A stretch of DNA of 16,994 nucleotides from Thalassiosira profunda (Eukaryota > Bacillariophyta > Thalassiosirophyceae > Thalassiosirales > Thalassiosiraceae), in the NCBI GenBank assembly GCA_036939355.1, contig JALLAP010000189.1, forward strand, positions 1-16,994. The letters run 5' to 3'. Shown piece by piece: positions 15,832 through 16,994 of this stretch; the stretch's first letter is position 1, and every line of letters starts with the position of its first letter. Below the pieces are notes generated by a model. It was not told the DNA's origin. It saw only the letters and a program-made list of their open reading frames with translations, and did no database searches. A program made the position numbers and the translations under genes.

Positions 15832-16994
15832 TCAATCGTCATCCTCGTCCTCGGTTGCAAAGGTTGGCTGCAATTGAGGATAAGTCCAGTACGTGGCAAA
15901 GACCGAAACGCCAACCATTGCGCACAGCGGTTCGAAGGTCCGGTTCAACATCTCATTCTTTCCCATGTAAGTTGCCGCGCTGAGCCAAAAATCACCAACC
16001 ACGCGCCCAAGAGTCCCCGCTTCAGTGGCCAGAAGACCGGCGTTCAGTACTCCAACCGCAAGAGACTTTGGAATGGTCTTGGAAAGCAATCCCATTGTCG
16101 GGCCCTCCAGAGCATTGCAAGCCGCAAATGTGAGGATTCCAAACACAACGAATCGAGCCTCCGAGTAGTATTGGCCGTCTTGACTGTAGACCAAGAACCC
16201 TAGAATGCCAACGAACATTGCAATTAAGGACCCCAATATGAGCTCGCGATCATCATATCGTCTGCTGATGTATGCCACCACAAAGTTGGTGGGCAAGACG
16301 CAGGACGCCAACACTGCTAGGTAAATGCCAGCGGCATGAACCCCCCAATCAAAGTAGTATCGGCTGATTGTGGGAGCTGAACTCGATATCCCCTCAAGAA
16401 CCGACTTCAGAAGAACCAAGAGCGCTAGTGATACCAAGACAGGGACGTTTCCACAATGCTTCACAGATGACGATGTCCCAGTGCTGATCGACAAAGCGCC
16501 ATCGCTTGGATTGTTCAGTAGAGGACTCCTTTCAGTATGAGTTGTTGTGCCGGGCTTAGTCTCTCTGGACTGGGCTCTAAACGGAGAGCGGCCCACGCGA
16601 TCTGGCTCCTCGAAAAAGAGCACGTTCAGTATCAAGTAAACGGCCCAGAGCACAAACATGACGTAGCCCGGCGCTGTTTCGACGGTCCACAAAGAGTTGG
16701 ATNAGCCCGGCGCTGTTTCGACGGTCCACAAAGAGTTGGATTCACTCAGATGATCAGGTGCCACCGCGCTCAATAAAGCTGCAAGCCCTGGACCAAGCGC
16801 CATTCCCAACGCACTTGCGGAGACAAAGTCGGCCATCCCCGACGTTCGATCCTCGGTGCTGTAATAATCAGCAATGTAACGTCGATTAATGACTCTGGCG
16901 CTGCCAAAACCGGTCAAGAGCCGCCCGAGAAGCACCATCTTCAGACTGTTGCAAGGCAACGCAAGTGCATACACTGCGTTTCCCAACATGCAGC
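15832..16994 (-). CDS. SPX-MFS / PHT5-like vacuolar phosphate transporter, C-terminal part (partial)
   Basis: The minus-strand frame is open from the right edge to a stop at 15834-15832. The first window residues ([20 protein letters not shown]) lie inside the membrane domain, so the true start, and any N-terminal SPX domain, lie beyond the window. Diagnostic blocks are [20 protein letters not shown] and [20 protein letters not shown], then a hydrophilic central loop ([15 protein letters not shown]), then [20 protein letters not shown] near the end. The first and last match the PHT5/VPT family of SPX-MFS phosphate carriers of plant and algal vacuoles (MFSD8 proteins are more distant relatives). 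The C-terminus is acidic (ATEDEDDD). An assembly N with a flanking 38-bp duplication (16665-16741) adds 39 in-frame bases, repeating [12 protein letters not shown]; the true protein should carry this once. Confidence 0.82.
   Translation of the reverse strand, partial: CMLGNAVYALALPCNSLKMVLLGRLLTGFGSARVINRRYIADYYSTEDRTSGMADFVSASALGMALGPGLAALLSAVAPDHLSESNSLWTVETAPGXSNSLWTVETAPGYVMFVLWAVYLILNVLFFEEPDRVGRSPFRAQSRETKPGTTTHTERSPLLNNPSDGALSISTGTSSSVKHCGNVPVLVSLALLVLLKSVLEGISSSAPTISRYYFDWGVHAAGIYLAVLASCVLPTNFVVAYISRRYDDRELILGSLIAMFVGILGFLVYSQDGQYYSEARFVVFGILTFAACNALEGPTMGLLSKTIPKSLAVGVLNAGLLATEAGTLGRVVGDFWLSAATYMGKNEMLNRTFEPLCAMVGVSVFATYWTYPQLQPTFATEDEDDD
16665..16741. repeat. 38-bp direct duplication around a single N (assembly artefact)
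   Basis: The 38 bases at 16665-16702 are repeated exactly at 16704-16741, separated only by an N at 16703. The duplication lies inside the PHT5-like coding region. Exact identity and the single-N spacer point to two contigs joined without merging their overlap rather than a natural tandem repeat. Confidence 0.9.

Noticed and set aside
16665..16741. Natural 39-bp in-frame tandem duplication in the transporter
   Set aside because: An N sits between perfect copies, and filling it with the base that would make the repeat perfect (T) gives a stop codon on the coding strand; a contig-overlap artefact is simpler.
1..16994. CRISPR array, rRNA, tRNA or bacterial operon structure
   Set aside because: No spaced repeats, no recognisable RNA gene, and introns show this is eukaryotic nuclear DNA.

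Overview
This window is nuclear DNA from a eukaryotic microbe, most likely a microalga or related protist (a photosynthetic stramenopile or haptophyte fits best; this is inference, no species is recognised). Several coding regions are split by short introns (64-96 nt) with GTGAGT/GTAAGT-type donors and CAG-type acceptors that restore frame exactly. The proteins are eukaryotic: DPH2, a POT/PTR2 peptide transporter, an SPX-MFS (PHT5-like) phosphate transporter, a DUF1769-like protein and a MEKHLA protein. It appears to be a draft scaffold: the single N at 16703 separates two identical 38-bp copies, which looks like an unmerged contig overlap.

Layout. 1-347 (-): start of an Ala/Pro/Glu-rich protein with a 40-nt first exon, running off the left edge. 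348-1341: intergenic, with a candidate 508-bp MITE-like element (474-981) holding a perfect 15-bp hairpin. 1342-3138 (+): DEP / membrane / DUF1769-like protein. 3171-5336 (-): diphthamide synthesis protein DPH2 with an unusual Cys-rich insert. 5558-6325 (+): secreted or organelle-targeted MEKHLA protein. 6344-7511 (-): a composite, apparently broken locus in which a membrane-anchored, glycosyltransferase-like N-terminal part meets the C-terminal end of a leishmanolysin-like (M8) protein at a short duplicated sequence. 7768/8269-10393 (+): prolyl-4-hydroxylase-type 2OG-Fe(II) oxygenase with a very long disordered N-terminus. 10394-11050: no gene seen. 11051-13168 (+): five-exon POT/PTR2 transporter. 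13444-14258 (-): four-exon gene for a small secreted protein with an acidic Tyr-rich block followed by an Arg-rich tail; no family recognised. 14651-15751 (+): PAS protein with three copies of a novel His-Phe motif. 15832-16994 (-): C-terminal part of a PHT5-like transporter, cut by the right edge.

The genes do not form a pathway. Their orientation is compact and mostly alternating (divergent or convergent), with only 18, 32 and 80 bp between the stop codons of three convergent pairs, so overlapping 3' UTRs are expected. The most unusual items are the charge-segregated secreted protein, the tandem HF-motif PAS protein, the composite locus at 6.3-7.6 kb and the candidate MITE.
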